A stretch of 64,000 nucleotides of DNA from contig CAZKTA010000002.1 of the NCBI GenBank assembly GCA_964555645.1, forward strand, positions 186,001-250,000, given 5' to 3'. The notes below the pieces were generated by a model. It worked only from the letters and a program-made list of their open reading frames with translations. It was not told the origin of the DNA and did not search any database. Each line of letters opens with the position of its first letter. The first letter of the stretch is position 1. Positions 46,158 through 54,919 of the stretch are shown in pieces. The position numbers were made by a program, and so were the translations under genes. The stretch comes from DTLC01 sp964555645. GTDB lineage: Bacteria; Verrucomicrobiota; Verrucomicrobiia; Limisphaerales; DTLC01.

Positions 46158-47139
46158 CAAACCAGCACAAAACGATGTGTTAGGGGAAAAGTCTGCCACA
46201 GAACTCGGACTGCCGTGGGTGTCATTTGCCTCCGGACAAACGAACGGGTGCGGTTCGCATCGGCGTTTACCGGACTGGCTACGTACACGGCTTACAACAA
46301 CCGCGGCGTTCGCACATGTCGAATCGGTGGTCAGCGGACTTAAGCTACATACTGTATGCGAAAGTGCGCGCTGCCCAAACCGAGCCGAATGCTGGAGCTG
46401 TGGCACAGCAACATTCATGATCTGTGGCAACCGCTGCACGCGCTCGTGCAGGTTTTGTGCCGTCGAACACGGCCAGCCTGAGCCACTCGACCCAACCGAG
46501 CCAGCACGCGTGGCCGAAGCCGCCCGCCGCATGCAACTGCGCCACGTTGTAATCACCTCGGTCACTCGCGACGATCTACCCGACGGCGGCGCAACGCATT
46601 TCAGCAATGTGATACGCGCAATCCGAGCAGTTAAGCCGAACACAACAATCGAGGTCCTAACACCTGATTTCGGCGGGTCAGACGAAGCGATTCACACCGT
46701 GCTGGGTGCACGGCCAGACATTTTCAATCACAACATCGAAACCGTGCGTCGCCTGGCGCCCATGATACGGTCAAAAGCCTGTTATGAAAGGTCGTTAGCC
46801 GTGCTTAAGCGGGCCAAAACTCACTGCGCGCCAAAGATGCTTGTCAAATCCGGGTTGATGCTTGGTCTGGGCGAAACCGATGCTGAGGTTATTGACACGT
46901 TGCAAGACCTGCGGGCAATCGGATGCGACATCGTTACCATTGGCCAATACCTTCAACCCACACCGCGTCATCTTCCTGTTCACCGGTTCGTTACCCCTGA
47001 GCAGTTCACCAAACTGGCTGAGCTAGGTCGGCAAATGGGCTTTCTGCATGTGGCAAGTGGCCCACTAGTCCGCAGCTCATACCATGCAGAAGATTTTTTA
47101 CAGCAAAGACTGCATTTCGGCACGAGAACAGCTCATTGA
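46147..47139 (+). CDS. lipA: Lipoyl synthase
   Basis: 330 residues. A radical SAM enzyme that inserts two sulfurs into octanoyl chains on H protein and E2 subunits. The auxiliary cluster is C-x4-C-x5-C (CESARCPNRAEC), the SAM cluster is CTRSCRFC, and the end has the conserved RSSYHA. Other marks are TSVTRDDLPDGGATHF, VLTPDFGG, FNHNIETV and SGLMLGLGETDAEV. The start is GTG 46147, inside the glutaredoxin gene. The octanoyltransferase LipB is not in the window. Confidence 0.97.
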   Translation: MNADKPAQNDVLGEKSATELGLPWVSFASGQTNGCGSHRRLPDWLRTRLTTTAAFAHVESVVSGLKLHTVCESARCPNRAECWSCGTATFMICGNRCTRSCRFCAVEHGQPEPLDPTEPARVAEAARRMQLRHVVITSVTRDDLPDGGATHFSNVIRAIRAVKPNTTIEVLTPDFGGSDEAIHTVLGARPDIFNHNIETVRRLAPMIRSKACYERSLAVLKRAKTHCAPKMLVKSGLMLGLGETDAEVIDTLQDLRAIGCDIVTIGQYLQPTPRHLPVHRFVTPEQFTKLAELGRQMGFLHVASGPLVRSSYHAEDFLQQRLHFGTRTAH

Positions 47140-48179
47140 GCGAACTGTTAGGGCAACGGTGCATGTGGGGTTTTTGTGGTAAGCGCCGGTTCCGTTCGAG
47201 GGTCAACACTCGTACCCGCCTATTGGCCTGGAGCCTCTGACACAACCATTTTAATGGGCGCAGCTCGTCGGGTTTTTGGTGCAACCATGCCCACCTGCAA
47301 TTTGTTCTGAGACCATTCAGTTCTGGTACTTCGACTTTGGCGGCCACGCCAAAACAAATGCAAAAACATAGCCTTGCCCTCGCACATACGCACCTCGACG
47401 CACTCGAGAACATATACGACCCCCACCAGAGTGTATTTGATGCACAACTTTCTGCGCACACAAGACAAACACAGTGTAGAAAAGTATCCCCCGCCATTTA
47501 AGGTTCACTTCGGGGTCGGCCTACTCACGGCGTAAAATCATTTCATTTTAACCTTGTAACTGCGCCATTTAACACGGACTACTAATGCGGCCGGAGAACA
47601 CACGTGCCCTGCGTGCGGTTTTGCGCGCCCTTGCGCAAAACACCAACGACACGGTTTTTCCAAAGCGTCGCGCATGGGCTTGGTCATCTAAAGTGCCGGA
47701 CGCAAGGCCTGTCTGCGTGCAGGCACGCACACCCAGGCGCTTCCAATAACAAGCCGGGAACGAATACGTTCCCAATGCAGTTTTTTGGGTTCAGCGAGCT
47801 GAGGAGCCCTCTGGCGGGTGTGTATGGATTTCGCGCTATGCCTTTTGGCAATGATCCAACTCTAAACCGTAACTGGTTTTTTTACCCTGCCATTCCCTCA
47901 GAAAACCGCGTAAATGCCGGTCGCGACTTGTAAAAGAACACATTTTTGCGCGACGCATTTTTTCTTGCACGAGTTATAAATCCCATCACGAATTCTGCGG
48001 TGGTTTTGCCCACCTGTTTTGGTTATTTCTTGGCGGCTTTGCGTCTCTGCGGCAAAAAGTTCCCGCAGGCTTGCATCTTGTTATAGACGCTGCCAAAAAC
48101 CAACCTTCGACGCGCATGCCGAATGAGCTGGGCAAAGGCAACAAGTCTAATTGTCGAAACAGGCAGGGAATAAATCAAC
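47140..48179. other. 1.0 kb gap holding repeat copy 1
   Basis: No gene is seen between lipA (plus) and the TPR lipoprotein (minus). The left part (47140-47600) shows only short, unconvincing frames. The middle holds one copy of a dispersed repeat (47618-47876). Near 48032-48062 lies a CTTGGCGGCTTTGCGTC-type stretch that resembles short motifs recurring in bacterial intergenic DNA. Confidence 0.5.
47618..47876 (+). repeat. Dispersed hairpin-bearing repeat, copy 1
   Basis: It begins with a 9-bp hairpin (GTTTTGCGC, loop GCCCTT, GCGCAAAAC) identical over 24 bases to the one at 54034-54057 on the other strand. Further shared blocks: 47696-47745 (GCCGGACGCAAGGCCT... to ...GGCACGCACA) at about 85% identity, a CCCA...CAGTTTTT block, and the end TTTTGGCAATGA ... 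AAACCG. A second short hairpin (TGCGTGC / GCACGCA) lies inside the second block. No conserved frame. Confidence 0.8.
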
Positions 48180-49886
48180 TCATGGCCCACCCGGCTGCTG
48201 CGCATGAGGATTATATCGGGATAGCTTCGCTTCTATCTCCGCGTTGTGTTCAAGTTCGAGTGATTTGCGCCATGCCTCGAGCGCCTTTTCGCGCTGGCCG
48301 AGAGTAATGTAGATGTCGCCAAGGTGGTCGAAGATCGTTGGGTCGGGTTTCTCGGACAGTTCAACTGCACGTAAAATGTACTTAAGTGCTTGCCGCGGAC
48401 GGTTTTGTTTGAACAACACCCACCCGAGGCTGTCTAGATAAGCTGCGTTGGTGGGATCAAGTTTAACTGCGCGCTCAATTAAAGCACGTGCTTCACGCAG
48501 GTTTTGACCGCGCTCAGCCCATATGTACCCGAGGTAGTTGAGTGCTTCAGCAAAATCTGGTGTGGCTGCGATTGCTTTTTTGAAATAGGAAACAGCCTGG
48601 TCAAACTGGCCGTTGCGTTCATATGCCGCACCGAGCTGAAAACACAGTAACGCATTTGTGCTACGTGGTTCTGCAGCCGCCGCTAACTTTTCAGCAGCAA
48701 TGTAATGTTCAATTGCCTGCGCGTATTTTTTTTGCTGGGCATACGCCAGCCCAGTGAAGTACTCGATTGCGAACTTGTCGCCAAATCGCGCCCGCGCTTT
48801 TGCAAGTGTCTCAAGTGCAGCGGCTGGCTGTTCGGCTGTAAGCTGTGCGCGCACCAGTTCGTAATAGGCCTGTTCAAAATCCGGTCCAAACAACACTGCT
48901 TTTGCGAAGTACTCGGCCGCACCGGCGGGGTTGTTGTTGCGCAAAGCGACTGTGCCAAGCCAAAAGTAGGGCGTCGGGTCAGCCGGCTGATCAAGGGCAA
49001 TAGCCTCGAGGTATTCGATAGCGTTTGTGGTATCGCCGAGCCGCAAGCATTGCTCGGCCATTTTTGCCCGAACGGTATTGCGCAACCCCGGAAACTCACG
49101 ATAAAAACCAAACAAGTTCTTGTACAAAGCCAACGCGCGCGCCGGTTCATTCAGCAGTGCGAACCCATCGGCAATTTTGAGTTGTGTGTGAGGGTTTATC
49201 GGTTTCAGTTCAACCGCCTTTTCCAATGCACTCAACGCAGATTTCCGCGCTTGGTTTGCGCGTGCCCGATGTCGCTGTGCGTAGGTGGTATAAAGCTCGG
49301 CCAACTCAACGTAAAATTCGGCCCTTTTGACTTTCTGTTGCAAAGCTCGGTCGAGCACATGGCCGGCTTTTGCAAATCGTCCTTCGCGTAGCAGCAACAG
49401 GAAAAGATTCCGCGTGACCACGATTGATTCTGGCGCTTTTGCAAGTGCGATTCGGTACGATTCTTCTGCTAGTTTGGCTTTACCGAGCTGCGCATAGGTT
49501 GAACCAAGCTGTGTGTCAAGATCGGCTGAACAGACCCTGCTTGCAGCCGCGTTAGTAAGAATCCGCAGCGCTTTAAGCGGTTGGTCACGTTGCATGTATT
49601 GCTGGGCGACTTCGAGTGCGAGCGCTTCATTTTCCGGATCCAACAGTGCAGCCTGTGCAAAATGTTCAAGTGCACCCTCATTGTCGTCTTTCATTCGCAG
49701 CAAAACGCCAGTTGCGTAATGCGCATGAGCCTTGGCAACTTGCTCAACAGACAACGATGTCGCAGGCCGACCGCGGTCAACTGCACCAGGTTTTCGTGGT
49801 GTGGACACGGTTTTGCAGCCGGTGATGACTCCCAGAACGAGAATCAAACCAACCCCCACCGTTAACCATCGGAAAAGCATGGTCAC
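48180..49886 (-). CDS. TPR-repeat lipoprotein
   Basis: About 568 residues. The start MTMLFRWLTVGVGLILVLGVITGCKTV is a lipoprotein signal with lipobox VITGC. At least ten TPR units follow, for example HYATGVLLRMKDDNEGALEHFAQAALLDPENEAL, YFKKAIAATPDFAEALNYLGYIWAERG and AYLDSLGWVLFKQNRPRQALKYILRAVEL. Such outer-membrane TPR lipoproteins scaffold envelope or export complexes; the partner is unknown. GTG 49886 has AGGAAG 9 bases upstream. The frame is open to 49949 but that extension is Arg-rich and would spoil the signal. It follows the COX24-like gene. Confidence 0.88.
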   Translation of the reverse strand: MTMLFRWLTVGVGLILVLGVITGCKTVSTPRKPGAVDRGRPATSLSVEQVAKAHAHYATGVLLRMKDDNEGALEHFAQAALLDPENEALALEVAQQYMQRDQPLKALRILTNAAASRVCSADLDTQLGSTYAQLGKAKLAEESYRIALAKAPESIVVTRNLFLLLLREGRFAKAGHVLDRALQQKVKRAEFYVELAELYTTYAQRHRARANQARKSALSALEKAVELKPINPHTQLKIADGFALLNEPARALALYKNLFGFYREFPGLRNTVRAKMAEQCLRLGDTTNAIEYLEAIALDQPADPTPYFWLGTVALRNNNPAGAAEYFAKAVLFGPDFEQAYYELVRAQLTAEQPAAALETLAKARARFGDKFAIEYFTGLAYAQQKKYAQAIEHYIAAEKLAAAAEPRSTNALLCFQLGAAYERNGQFDQAVSYFKKAIAATPDFAEALNYLGYIWAERGQNLREARALIERAVKLDPTNAAYLDSLGWVLFKQNRPRQALKYILRAVELSEKPDPTIFDHLGDIYITLGQREKALEAWRKSLELEHNAEIEAKLSRYNPHAQQPGGP

Positions 49887-49974
49887 AAAAAAATACTTCC
49901 TGCGCCGTCGGCCTGGCGCAAATCTCACCAACCGGCGGCGCAGAAACATCCTTTGGTCTGGAACGACTTGGCAG

Positions 49975-50076
49975 TTACTTCTGCCAGGTGCGTTTCTTGT
50001 GCCGATGCATGCGCCGTTTTTTGCGGCGTTTATGTTTGTTGATCTTTGCCTTACGACGTTTTTTGAGTGATCCCAT
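49975..50076 (-). CDS. 33-residue COX24/AURKAIP1 (mS38, bS22-like) basic protein
   Basis: The minus-strand frame from ATG 50076 to TAA 49975 encodes 33 residues: MGSLKKRRKAKINKHKRRKK, then RRMHRHKKRTWQK. Almost every second residue is Lys, Arg or His. The LKKRRKAKINKHKRRKK block is the signature of the COX24/AURKAIP1 family, which includes the mitochondrial small-subunit protein mS38 and small bacterial ribosomal proteins. It probably binds rRNA. It begins 12 bases after hisG and is easily missed because of its size. Confidence 0.9.
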   Translation of the reverse strand: MGSLKKRRKAKINKHKRRKKRRMHRHKKRTWQK

Positions 50077-50087
50077 ATTTTAGCTGG

Positions 50088-50963
50088 TCAATATACAACC
50101 TTGTTAAGCGGATATTCAATAATTCCCTCTGCGCCAGCGGCTTTGAGCTTCGGAATGATCTCGCGCACGATGTGCTCGTCAATGACGGTCTCGACTGCCA
50201 CCCAACCTTTCTGGCTGAGGCTTGAGATGGTTGGCCTGCGCAAAGCAGGGAGATCGGCAAGTAACTTTTGCAGATTTTTCTCTGCGACGTTCATTTTCAG
50301 GCCGACCTTAGCCTCTGCTTCAAGCGCGCCTTTCAACAGCAACGCAAGTGTCTCAATTTTTTGTCGTTTCCATTTATCGCGCCAGGCGCTTCGGTTGGCT
50401 ATGAGCCGCGGGGTCGAAACCAACAGTGTGTCAACTATGCGCAGGTTATGCGCCCGCAACGAAGAACCGGTCTCAGTCAGCTCAACAATTGCATCCACTA
50501 ACTCGTGCGCCTTGACCTCGGTTGCGCCCCACGAAAACTCGACTTCGGCACTGACACCGTGTTTACGCAGGTATTTCTTGGTGAGATTGACGACTTCGGT
50601 TGCAATGCGTTTGCCCTGGAGGTCTTTGACGGTTTTGATTGGTGAATTTTCTGGTACGGCTAACACCCACCGTGCAGGTTGCCGCGTTGCCTTGCTAAAT
50701 CGCAATTCACACACCTCATGCACATCTGAACCATTCTCGACTATCCAGTCGTGCCCTGTAATCCCACAATCCAAGTAACCGTGTTCAACGTACCGGCTTA
50801 TCTCTTGGGCGCGAATCAACCGTACCTCAAGTTCAGAATCGTCAACGTACGGCGTGTAGGAGCGTTCACTGACTTGGATCGCAAACCCTGCCTTGGCCAT
50901 CCGTTGGATGGTCGCTTCCTGCAAACTGCCTTTAGGCAAACCGAATCTGAGTTTCTTGGCCAT
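50088..50963 (-). CDS. hisG: ATP phosphoribosyltransferase, long form
   Basis: 291 residues, the length of the hexameric long form with a C-terminal ACT-like regulatory domain. First step of histidine synthesis: ATP plus PRPP to phosphoribosyl-ATP. Visible are LRFGLPKGSLQEATIQ, the YLDCGITGHDWI segment, KRIATEVVNLTKKYL, the PRPP loop EVKAHELVDAIVELTETGSSL, and the regulatory tail ending AEGIIEYPLNKVVY. ATG 50963 is right at the first strand. No other his gene is adjacent; hisH lies 4 kb away. Confidence 0.95.
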   Translation of the reverse strand: MAKKLRFGLPKGSLQEATIQRMAKAGFAIQVSERSYTPYVDDSELEVRLIRAQEISRYVEHGYLDCGITGHDWIVENGSDVHEVCELRFSKATRQPARWVLAVPENSPIKTVKDLQGKRIATEVVNLTKKYLRKHGVSAEVEFSWGATEVKAHELVDAIVELTETGSSLRAHNLRIVDTLLVSTPRLIANRSAWRDKWKRQKIETLALLLKGALEAEAKVGLKMNVAEKNLQKLLADLPALRRPTISSLSQKGWVAVETVIDEHIVREIIPKLKAAGAEGIIEYPLNKVVY

Positions 50964-51108
50964 TGTTGTGATTGCTAAGCCTCGGAATTGATGAAACGTT
51001 CAACCGCAAAACACCTGCTGCTTTCGGGGCTGAATCGTCAAAATGTCACTGTTCATCGTTTAACCGGCCCAGGATCTACTCCATTCAACCGTTCAGCAGC
51101 TAAACGTT

Positions 51109-51258
51109 TTACTGCGTTAAGTCAAATCCCATTTCATTCCTCAAAGCACACTTTGCACGCGCACGCGAATATTTCTTTGCCGACTCTTTGATGCGCGTGA
51201 CGGGATTGATTTTCCATGTTCGGCGTGCCAAAGCCAACTTTTTCTTGCGAATGCACAC
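51109..51258 (-). CDS. Small basic protein of about 49 residues downstream of purN
   Basis: From GTG 51258 to TAA 51109 the minus strand reads MCIRKKKLALARRTWKINPV and on through TRIKESAKKYSRARAK to GFDLTQ. The W-x-INPVTR-x-K-x-SAKKYSR core resembles short conserved bacterial proteins of unknown function with a WxINPVTRxxxSKKxYxR pattern, as far as I recall. It starts 15 bases after the purN stop. The start is uncertain (the frame is open further up inside purN) and no Shine-Dalgarno is visible. Confidence 0.5.
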   Translation of the reverse strand: MCIRKKKLALARRTWKINPVTRIKESAKKYSRARAKCALRNEMGFDLTQ

Positions 51259-51272
51259 GGCACAAAAGTATG

Positions 51273-51935
51273 TCACGACACGCCAATGATGTACCGCTGA
51301 GCTGGCTCGATCCCACCCGTGCGCCAAAACACACGCCTACCGCGAACCTCAAGTTCACCACGTGCAATCGCGGCAATGCAGCGCGGATAAAGCTCATGCT
51401 CAGCTAACTGGATCCGCCGATGCAATGTTTCTGAGGTGTCATTATCCAACACAGGCACGGCGATTTGCCCGATAATCGGGCCAGTATCCACTCCTGCATC
51501 TACGAAATGCACTGTACAGCCTGTGACTTTGACCCCGTGCTCGAGCGCTTGTTTCCATGCTTCAAGCCCGGGGAATGCAGGCAAAAGCGAAGGATGTATG
51601 TTCACGATCCGGCCCGGAAACGAATTCAGGAAATGTTCCTTCAATACCCGCATGAACCCCGCCAGCACAACAAGGTCAACCTGCGCATCACACAACGCTT
51701 GTACATAAGCACGCTCGGCATCCTCATCGAGCTTTGTGCGAAACTTGCCAGGCGGAATGTATCTGGCTTGTATGCTACGGATACGTGCGTGTTCCAAAAT
51801 ACCCGCATCAGGCACATCGCTCAAAACAAGTGCTACCTCAGCAGGCACATGCCCGGCTGCGCACGCCTCGGCAACTGCAACAAAGTTTGATCCTTTGCCA
51901 GAGCCGAGTACGCCTAGTCTAAATTTTCGGTTCAC
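51273..51935 (-). CDS. purN: Phosphoribosylglycinamide formyltransferase
   Basis: 220 residues. Transfers formyl from 10-formyl-tetrahydrofolate to GAR in purine synthesis. The N-terminal VLGSGKGSNFVAV binds phosphoribosyl; catalytic Asn, His and Asp are in VNIHPSLLPAFPGLEAW and GCTVHFVDAGVDTGPII, with AGFMRVL before them. It is slightly longer than the E. coli enzyme. It lies divergent from lysS. Confidence 0.96.
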   Translation of the reverse strand: MNRKFRLGVLGSGKGSNFVAVAEACAAGHVPAEVALVLSDVPDAGILEHARIRSIQARYIPPGKFRTKLDEDAERAYVQALCDAQVDLVVLAGFMRVLKEHFLNSFPGRIVNIHPSLLPAFPGLEAWKQALEHGVKVTGCTVHFVDAGVDTGPIIGQIAVPVLDNDTSETLHRRIQLAEHELYPRCIAAIARGELEVRGRRVFWRTGGIEPAQRYIIGVS

Positions 51936-52053
51936 AGCACTTTCTTACAAACGTGCATGCCTGCACCGCAAGCTATTTGATTCGTAAGCCTGCTACGGAG
52001 GCAATCAAATCCTTGGCGACCCGACGTGATTAGTGTTTCATTTTGGGCAGGTT

Positions 52054-53553
52054 ATGGACGTCAACAACACGAACACTAACACAGATTGCAGCGGGCCGGC
52101 CCAACATCGGCCATTGGAAACGTTAATTGAACTGCGCAAGGCCAAGCTCGCAGCCTTGTATAAACGTGGTATTGACCCATTCAAGAACAAGTTTACGCCA
52201 ACCGCGACTTGCGCACAGGCTCGCGCCCATTATGCCGAGGGCAAACAGGTTGCACTAGCGGGCCGCATAACAGCGCACCGTGACATGGGCAAAAGCATGT
52301 TTGTTGACATTCGTGACCAGAGCGGGCGCATCCAGCTTTATGCGCAAAAAAACATGCTTGGCGAAGACCAGTTCGAGCTATTCAAGCATCTTGACTTGGG
52401 CGATTTCATCGGTGCTCAAGGCACAATGTTCACCACCAAAACCGGTGAGATTTCAGTTCGGATAACTTCGTTTGTCATACTGGCAAAGGCACTTCGCCCG
52501 CCCCCAGCCAAGTGGCATGGACTGGAAGACACCGAGGTGCGGTACCGACAACGGTATCTTGACTTGATGGCCAACTCCGAAGTGCTGGACTTGTTCCTGA
52601 AACGGTCGCAAATCGTGTGGGAAATCCGCAACTTTCTGCATGCACGCGGGTTCGTTGAAGTGGAAACGCCGGTGTTACAGTCTATTCCGGGCGGCGCAGC
52701 AGCAAAACCGTTCGTGACGCATCATCATGCGCTCGATTGTGATTTTTACCTGCGCATTGCACTGGAGCTACCGCTCAAGCGACTGCTTGTTGGTGGTATG
52801 GATAAAGTCTTCGAGATCGGACGCGTGTTTCGCAACGAAGGCATATCGCGTAAACATAGCCCCGAGTTTACGATGCTCGAGGCATATCAGGCATACGCAG
52901 ACTACGAAACGATGATGCAGCTAGTGCAGGGCTTGGTATGTCACGTGGCTGAAAAAGTCTTCGGCACACTCGTGCTCGAGCATAAAGACGCAAATGGCAA
53001 CGTCGTTAAAACCATAGACTTGCGTCCCCCTTGGCGTCGTGTACGGTACAAGGACCTCGTGCGTGAACGCGCCGGGGCTGACTGGTTCGACATCTCGCCC
53101 GCTGAAAGGCGCGCGCGTGCGATTGCGCTCGGGGCCGAGATCGGACCCGAGTACGAAGATTTCGAAGTCACACATGCAGTGTTTGAAAAGCTTATCGAGC
53201 CAACGCTCATTCAGCCGACGTTTGTGACGCACGCTTTGAAGGAATTGATCCCGCTGGCAAAGACCTCTCCCGACGATCCCTCCACCGTCGAGGTGTTCGA
53301 ATGCTGCATTAACGGCCAGGAAATCGCACCCGCTTACACAGAACAAAACGACCCGATCGAACAACGGCAACGACTCGAGCAACAAGCCGGCGGCGAACGC
53401 CAAAAACTCGATGAAGATTTCTTGGTTGCACTCGAGCATGGCATGCCACCTGCCGGCGGCATGGGCATGGGCATTGACAGATTGTGCATGATGTTTCTAG
53501 GCGCCGACAGCATCCGCGACGTTATCCTGTTCCCACAGTTAAAGCCGAAATAA
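52054..53553 (+). CDS. lysS: Lysyl-tRNA synthetase, class II
   Basis: About 499 residues. An OB-fold anticodon domain (VALAGRITAHRDMGKSMFVDIRDQSGRIQLY) precedes the class II core. Motif 1 is near FLHARGFVEVETPVLQ, motif 2 is FRNEGISRKHSPEFTMLE, and motif 3 is GMGMGIDRLCMM. ATG 52054 has GGCAGG just upstream and is preferred to the in-frame GTG at 52033. Its sequence is ordinary for the family. Confidence 0.97.
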   Translation: MDVNNTNTNTDCSGPAQHRPLETLIELRKAKLAALYKRGIDPFKNKFTPTATCAQARAHYAEGKQVALAGRITAHRDMGKSMFVDIRDQSGRIQLYAQKNMLGEDQFELFKHLDLGDFIGAQGTMFTTKTGEISVRITSFVILAKALRPPPAKWHGLEDTEVRYRQRYLDLMANSEVLDLFLKRSQIVWEIRNFLHARGFVEVETPVLQSIPGGAAAKPFVTHHHALDCDFYLRIALELPLKRLLVGGMDKVFEIGRVFRNEGISRKHSPEFTMLEAYQAYADYETMMQLVQGLVCHVAEKVFGTLVLEHKDANGNVVKTIDLRPPWRRVRYKDLVRERAGADWFDISPAERRARAIALGAEIGPEYEDFEVTHAVFEKLIEPTLIQPTFVTHALKELIPLAKTSPDDPSTVEVFECCINGQEIAPAYTEQNDPIEQRQRLEQQAGGERQKLDEDFLVALEHGMPPAGGMGMGIDRLCMMFLGADSIRDVILFPQLKPK

Positions 53554-54158
53554 AATCAAAGTGGCTACGTGCATCTTTCACAAACGCAGTCAAACAGAAA
53601 AATCGGCTGGGGGCCGGCTTATACGATCCGGCCCAAAAAAAACTTTGTGGATGTTTTAGGCAAGCCGCCATAAAGCACATACCGACGGTGTGTGCTCACC
53701 AAAACTTTGCCGAAAATAGGTGTGCTGCACAATCCCAAGGACAGTTAAAGCGAAACGACACACGGATGTTACACCAGGTTTCGGTTTGGGATTGGCTCAT
53801 TGCCAAAAGATAGAGCACAAACTACTTGCGCACTGTTGGTTGAGCAGCATGCAGGCCGCTGCCGATCCCATTTAACCTGAAAAACTGGGTTGTGAAGCGC
53901 AACCGTCCTACGCCTACGGCAGAACCGCTGGAGAAGTGCTTGGCTGTGCGTGCCCGCATGCAGAGAGGCCTTGTGTCCGGCTCCTTTCCGGGCAGTATGC
54001 TGGCCGTTTCGGGAACAGGTTCGTGCCGCTGCTGTTTTGCGCAAGGGCGCGCAAAACAGTTGTACCACATACCATGCCCGTGGATTTGCCGGGCTTGGCA
54101 CCTAAAGAAGCCTAAACGAACAAACGGTGAACGCTTTTAGTTGAAACCGACAGTCAGT
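53554..54158. other. 0.6 kb gap holding repeat copy 2
   Basis: Convergent gap between lysS and sod. A hairpin near 53614-53635 (GGCCGG / CCGGCC, 10-base loop) follows lysS but is trailed by an A run on the plus strand, so it is not a standard terminator. The rest is taken by the second copy of the dispersed repeat. No gene is supported. Confidence 0.5.
53774..54057 (-). repeat. Dispersed hairpin-bearing repeat, copy 2
   Basis: Inverted relative to copy 1 at 47.6 kb. Read on the minus strand it starts with the same 24-base hairpin (54057-54034), then shares GCCGGACACAAGGCCT, TCTGCATGCGGGCACGCACA, CCCAGTTTTTCAGGTT and finally TTTTGGCAATGAGCCAAT...AAACCG. It is about 25 bases longer than copy 1, through indels between blocks. 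Differences fall in all codon positions, arguing for an RNA or DNA element rather than a gene. Confidence 0.8.
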
Positions 54159-54797
54159 TCAGCCAAGGCCTTTTGCGGCTTGATAATACTTGGCAACAGT
54201 TGACCAGTTCACCACGTTCCACCATGCCTTGAGGAACTCGCCGCGCCGATTCTGGTATTTCAAATAGTAAGCGTGTTCCCACACGTCGCACACCATGATC
54301 GGTTTGCCTTCGCATCCAGCAATAGTCAGGCCCATGATCGGCGAGTCGTGATTAGGTGTGGACGCAATCTCAAGTCTGCCGGCTTTATTGACAAACAGCC
54401 ATACCCAGCCGCTGCCGAACCGGGCGAGGCCTTCAGCCTCGAATTTTTCCTTGAAGGCATCCAAACTTCCAAATGTAGCTTTGATATCCTCCGCTAATGG
54501 GCCAGTAGGACTGCCCCCAGCGTTTGGCCCCATGACATTCCAAAACAACGTGTGTGCATAGTGGCCGCCGCCGTTGTTCCGCACCGCAGTGCGAATCTTT
54601 TCTGGCACGGAACTGAGGTCACTCAAGATTGCCTCGATTGATTTGCTTTCGAGCTCGGGATTACCCGCAATTGCTTTGTTGAGATTTGCCACATACGCGG
54701 CGTGGTGTTTACCGTGATGGATTTCCATCGTCATTGCGTCTATGTACGGCTCTAGCGCAGTTTTGTCGTATGGTAATGGAGCTAGTTCGAATGCCAT
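54159..54797 (-). CDS. sod: Superoxide dismutase, Fe/Mn family
   Basis: 212 residues. Metal ligands are visible: His in MEIHHGKHHAAYV, His in NNGGGHYAHTLFW, and Asp plus His in MVCDVWEHAYYLKYQNRR. The N-terminus FELAPLPYDKTALEPYID is standard. It disproportionates superoxide. Whether iron or manganese is used cannot be decided safely. Cytosolic: no signal peptide. Confidence 0.96.
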   Translation of the reverse strand: MAFELAPLPYDKTALEPYIDAMTMEIHHGKHHAAYVANLNKAIAGNPELESKSIEAILSDLSSVPEKIRTAVRNNGGGHYAHTLFWNVMGPNAGGSPTGPLAEDIKATFGSLDAFKEKFEAEGLARFGSGWVWLFVNKAGRLEIASTPNHDSPIMGLTIAGCEGKPIMVCDVWEHAYYLKYQNRRGEFLKAWWNVVNWSTVAKYYQAAKGLG

Positions 54798-54919
54798 AAG
54801 TCAATGCATCTTTGTTTTAGTTCTCGGTTCGGTGCAACAGGCCAAAAATGTGCCTGTTCCTTCAAAATTTTTTTAAAAAATAGCACGGACAATAGCCGAC
54901 TGCAATGCGCGTATGCAGT

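Noticed and set aside
53614..53635. GGCCGG / CCGGCC hairpin as lysS terminator
   Set aside because: It is followed by an A run on the plus strand, not T, so it does not fit an intrinsic terminator for lysS.
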